DNA of 30,655 bases from Spyradocola sp050942925 (GTDB lineage Bacteria > Bacillota > Clostridia > Christensenellales > UBA1750): assembly GCA_050942925.1 (NCBI GenBank), contig JBMNOF010000015.1, forward strand, positions 1 through 30,655, in the 5' to 3' direction. Shown in pieces: positions 28,172-30,655 of this stretch. Every line of letters begins with the position of its first letter. Position 1 is the stretch's first letter. The position numbers and the translations under genes were made by a program. Below the pieces are notes generated by a model. It saw only the letters and a list, made by a program, of their open reading frames with translations, searched no databases and was not told the origin of the DNA.

Positions 28172-29890
28172 TTAAGTTAATCGGTTTCGCAATTCCGCAG
28201 CCATTTGCAGCATTTCGCGTGCATGCGAGAGGGTTGCTGTCGTCTCCTGCGCGCCGCCAACCATGCGGGCAATCTCCCCGACCCGCTCTTCAAAGGACAG
28301 GGCGCGCACGCGCGTGAGGGTACGTCCATCCTCCTCGTGCTTTTCGACGAGGTGATGGCTGTCGCCCAAGGCGGCAATCTGCGGCAAATGGGTGACGCAG
28401 ATGACCTGGCGGTGGCGCCCGATGGCGGCCATCTTTTCTCCGACGACCTGGGCCATCCGTCCGCTGATGCCGGTATCGATTTCGTCAAAGACGAGGGTTC
28501 CCACGTCGTCGCTGTCCGCGGCGATGGTCTTAAAGGCGAGCATGATGCGAGAGAGCTCGCCGCCGGAAGCCGTGCGGCTCAAGGGCTTGAGCGGCTCGCC
28601 GGCATTGACGGAGATGAGAAAGCGCACGCGGTCCAGGCCAGAAGCAGAGAAAAACTTTTCCGCCGCCTCCGACTCCGGCAGGGCCGAAAAATCCACGTGC
28701 AGGTGGGCGCTCTTCATCCCAAGGTCCCGAAGCTGCGCCTCGACCGCTGCGCAAAAGCGCACCGCGGCCGCGCGCCGCAGGTCGCTCAGATCCCGGCAAG
28801 CGGCATAGAGCTCGCGGGAGAGCTTGGCAAAGCGCTTGTCCAGCGCGCCGGAATCCTTCTCCTGACGGGTGAGCTGGTCGATTTCCTTCTTGGCTTCCTC
28901 GCAGTAGCGGAGCACGTCCTCGACGCTGTTGCCGTACTTGCGCTTGAGAGACTTGATCTCGTCGAGGCGATTCTCGACAAACTCGGCGCGTGCCGGATCA
29001 AAATCCATCTTCTCGGCCTGCACGTGAACCTGCATGGCGAGGTCTTCCAAGGTGTAGTAGACGTCGCGAAGCTGTTCCTCCAGCTGGGCAAACTGCGCGC
29101 CATAGCCCGAGATTCCGCCCAGCAGGGAGACGGCTTGGCGGATGGAATCGGTGCAGGCCGGCATGTCCTCATAGCCGTCCAAAAAAGCCGAGCACTGCGA
29201 GAGCGCGGAAAGGATGCGCTCCGCGTTGCGGATCAGGTCGCGCTGTTCGGTCAGCTCCTCCTCTTCGCCGGACGACAGGTGTGCGCGGTCGATTTCTTCC
29301 ACCTGATAGCGAAGCATGTCCAACCGCTGGGCGCGTTCCTTCGTGCCCTGGCGCACCCCGCGCAAGCGCAGGCGCACAGAGCGATACTGCTCAAAGAGCT
29401 CGCGGACGCGCCGGGCGGGCTCGGCGAGCTCCTCGTGCGCAAAGTCGTCGAGGAACTTGAGGTGCCGACCCTCATCCATGAGGGATTGGTGCTCATGCTG
29501 GCCGTGGACGTCGACGAGTGCGGACGTCACCTGCCTAAGGAGCGTAAGGGGGATGAGCGTGCCATTGAGCCGGACGATGTTGCGCCCGGAGAGCGTGATC
29601 GTCCGAGAGACGATGAGCTGGCCGCCATCGGTCTCCACGCCGTTCTCCTCCAGCAGGGGGATTAGGGACGGACAGGCGCTGGCGTCAAAGAGCGCCTCGA
29701 CAACGGCGCGGTCCTGGCCTGCGCGAATCAAATCGCGGTCCGCGCGTTCGCCAAGGGCGAGGTTCATCGCGTCGATGACAATGGACTTGCCCGCGCCCGT
29801 CTCTCCCGTCAGGACATTGAGCCCCTCGGTGAACTCCAGCGTAAGCAGGTCGATGAGCGCGATGTTCTTGATGCTCAGCTGACAAAGCAT
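28172..29890 (-). CDS. recN: DNA repair protein RecN
   Basis: RecN is an SMC-like ATPase that gathers at double-strand breaks and helps RecA-dependent repair. The 572-residue product has Walker A GETGAGKS (29–36), a long coiled coil in the middle (from about residue 150 to 390, rich in Glu, Arg and Leu), the ABC signature ASGGELSRIMLA, Walker B TLVFDEIDTGISG and the H-loop ICVTHLPQIAALGD. Length fits the family. The ATG at 29890 has AGGAGGG about 9 nt upstream. It lies 39 bp after argR, the usual ahrC–recN order, and is probably transcribed with it. Confidence 0.97.
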   Translation of the reverse strand: MLCQLSIKNIALIDLLTLEFTEGLNVLTGETGAGKSIVIDAMNLALGERADRDLIRAGQDRAVVEALFDASACPSLIPLLEENGVETDGGQLIVSRTITLSGRNIVRLNGTLIPLTLLRQVTSALVDVHGQHEHQSLMDEGRHLKFLDDFAHEELAEPARRVRELFEQYRSVRLRLRGVRQGTKERAQRLDMLRYQVEEIDRAHLSSGEEEELTEQRDLIRNAERILSALSQCSAFLDGYEDMPACTDSIRQAVSLLGGISGYGAQFAQLEEQLRDVYYTLEDLAMQVHVQAEKMDFDPARAEFVENRLDEIKSLKRKYGNSVEDVLRYCEEAKKEIDQLTRQEKDSGALDKRFAKLSRELYAACRDLSDLRRAAAVRFCAAVEAQLRDLGMKSAHLHVDFSALPESEAAEKFFSASGLDRVRFLISVNAGEPLKPLSRTASGGELSRIMLAFKTIAADSDDVGTLVFDEIDTGISGRMAQVVGEKMAAIGRHRQVICVTHLPQIAALGDSHHLVEKHEEDGRTLTRVRALSFEERVGEIARMVGGAQETTATLSHAREMLQMAAELRNRLT

Positions 29891-29929
29891 GTCTCGATTC
29901 CCTCCTGCGCCCGCGGCGCGGATTTGCTC

Positions 29930-30379
29930 CTACTTTTTCATGCGCTCAAACTTGCGCATGAGGGCGGCGACGTCCTGCTCGTTCTGCGCGATGACGAGCA
30001 GCGTGTTATCGCCCGAGATGGTGCCGACAATCTCCGACCACTTGAGGGAGTCGACGGCCTCGCCCGCGGCATTCGCGCTGCCCGAGAGCGTGCGCACCAC
30101 GATCAGGTTGCCCGCCGGCGTGATGCTCAGAACCGACTCGTTGAAGATGCGGATGAATCGGTCCGCCAGGCCATGCTCCGCCTTGTCCGCGGTCGCATAC
30201 TTATAGCCGCCGTTGTCGGAAAGGACCTTGAGAAGGCGCAGTTCCTTGATGTCGCGGGAAACGGTCGCCTGCGTCACGTCGATGTTTCGCGCGCGCAGGG
30301 CCGCCGCGAGCTCCTCTTGGGTTTCGATTTCCTGGGATTCAATGATCTCCTTGATCACGGCATGTCGTACCGATTTCAT
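29930..30379 (-). CDS. argR: Arginine repressor ArgR/AhrC
   Basis: ArgR binds DNA as a hexamer when arginine is bound and controls arginine synthesis and breakdown. The 149-residue product has the winged-helix domain (EIIESQEIETQEELAAALRARNIDVTQATVSRDIKELRL, with the SRD recognition helix) and the C-terminal domain with GNLIVVRTLSGSANAAGEAVDSL and the arginine-binding GDNTLLVIA. The ATG has AAGGAGG 5 nt upstream. It follows the NAD kinase gene by 60 bp and precedes recN. Confidence 0.95.
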   Translation of the reverse strand: MKSVRHAVIKEIIESQEIETQEELAAALRARNIDVTQATVSRDIKELRLLKVLSDNGGYKYATADKAEHGLADRFIRIFNESVLSITPAGNLIVVRTLSGSANAAGEAVDSLKWSEIVGTISGDNTLLVIAQNEQDVAALMRKFERMKK

Positions 30380-30439
30380 GCGTTCCTCCTTGCAGATGGA
30401 AAGTGGGAAGGGCAGGCCGGATTTGCCCAGGTGGCGCCG

Positions 30440-30655
30440 TCAGCGTTCCACGAGTTTTGCGTGTACCTTGGCAAAGAAGTCTCGCCGGTCCAGGCGAATG
30501 AGCAGGGCGTCAAAGGGCGCGCGGCGGAGGCGCACGGGTTCGTCCGACCCCATGGAGATCAGTTCCTGGCCGTCGGCGCAGATCATGGCTGGAAGCGACC
30601 GGGGCCTGATCCGCACGCAAATCTCCTGATCCGGGGCGAGCATGACGGGGCGCGC
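30440..30655 (-). CDS. nadK: NAD kinase, C-terminal part (cut by window edge)
   Basis: The visible 71 residues match the end of NAD kinase, which makes NADP from NAD: ARPVMLAPDQEICVRIRPRSLPAMICADGQELISM, where the ADGQ strand-turn is typical, followed by VRLRRAPFDALLIRL and FFAKVHAKL. The catalytic GGDG and NE/D motifs lie beyond the window. NAD kinase next to argR–recN is the common clostridial and bacillar order, which supports the call. The gene enters from the right edge. Confidence 0.85.
   Translation of the reverse strand, partial: ARPVMLAPDQEICVRIRPRSLPAMICADGQELISMGSDEPVRLRRAPFDALLIRLDRRDFFAKVHAKLVER

Overview
The window is about 30.7 kb of GC-rich DNA from a spore-forming Gram-positive bacterium, most likely a member of the Clostridia; the genus cannot be named from the sequence. 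The evidence is the gene content and order: miaB–ylbF/ymcA–mutS–mutL, obg–yhbY–nadD–yqeK–rsfS and argR–recN–spoIVB–spo0A–spoIIM–deoB–dacF are Firmicute arrangements. Shine-Dalgarno sites are strong, and many promoters look like sigma-A sites with a 17-bp spacer. Most genes lie on the minus strand.

Layout by position. 1–6.5 kb (minus): hisS, then miaB, a YlbF/YmcA-family gene with a cysteine-rich tail, mutS and the start of mutL. 6.6–8.2 kb: a plus-strand FMN-dependent alpha-hydroxyacid oxidase homologue faces a small lipoprotein gene across a strong bidirectional terminator. 8.3–10.6 kb (minus): nadD–yqeK–rsfS, then a compact SRP RNA gene with its own promoter, then an ArsC/Spx-like gene. 10.7–14.3 kb: an unrecognised plus-strand membrane protein splits the minus-strand group DUF3343–nth and obg–yhbY from nadD. 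14.4–15.7 kb (plus): a cysteine desulfurase-like gene coupled to a 74-residue protein. 15.7–16.6 kb (minus): a small membrane protein and a PlsC-like protein. 16.7–18.7 kb (plus): a TetR regulator and an AI-2E-family permease. 18.7–22.2 kb (minus): a YbjN-like protein, an EF-G paralogue and a TIM-barrel protein of unknown role.

22.3–30.7 kb (minus) is the sporulation and repair block: NAD kinase (partial), argR, recN, an XRE-type regulator behind an AT-rich stretch, spoIVB, spo0A, spoIIM, deoB and dacF. RecN and ArgR link DNA repair and arginine control to the sporulation genes, as in Bacillus. SpoIVB, SpoIIM, DacF and Spo0A together argue for endospore formation.

The most interesting signals are in this last block. 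The ribosome binding sites of dacF and spoIVB both lie inside hairpins, and the 5' arm of each hairpin overlaps a possible forespore promoter. Read-through mRNA could therefore be locked while mRNA from the local promoter would be free. The Spo0A receiver domain keeps its phospho-acceptor Asp but has lost the acidic pair and the conserved Lys. Two near-identical dyads sit upstream of spo0A. No CRISPR array, insertion sequence, tRNA or 16S/23S rRNA gene was seen.
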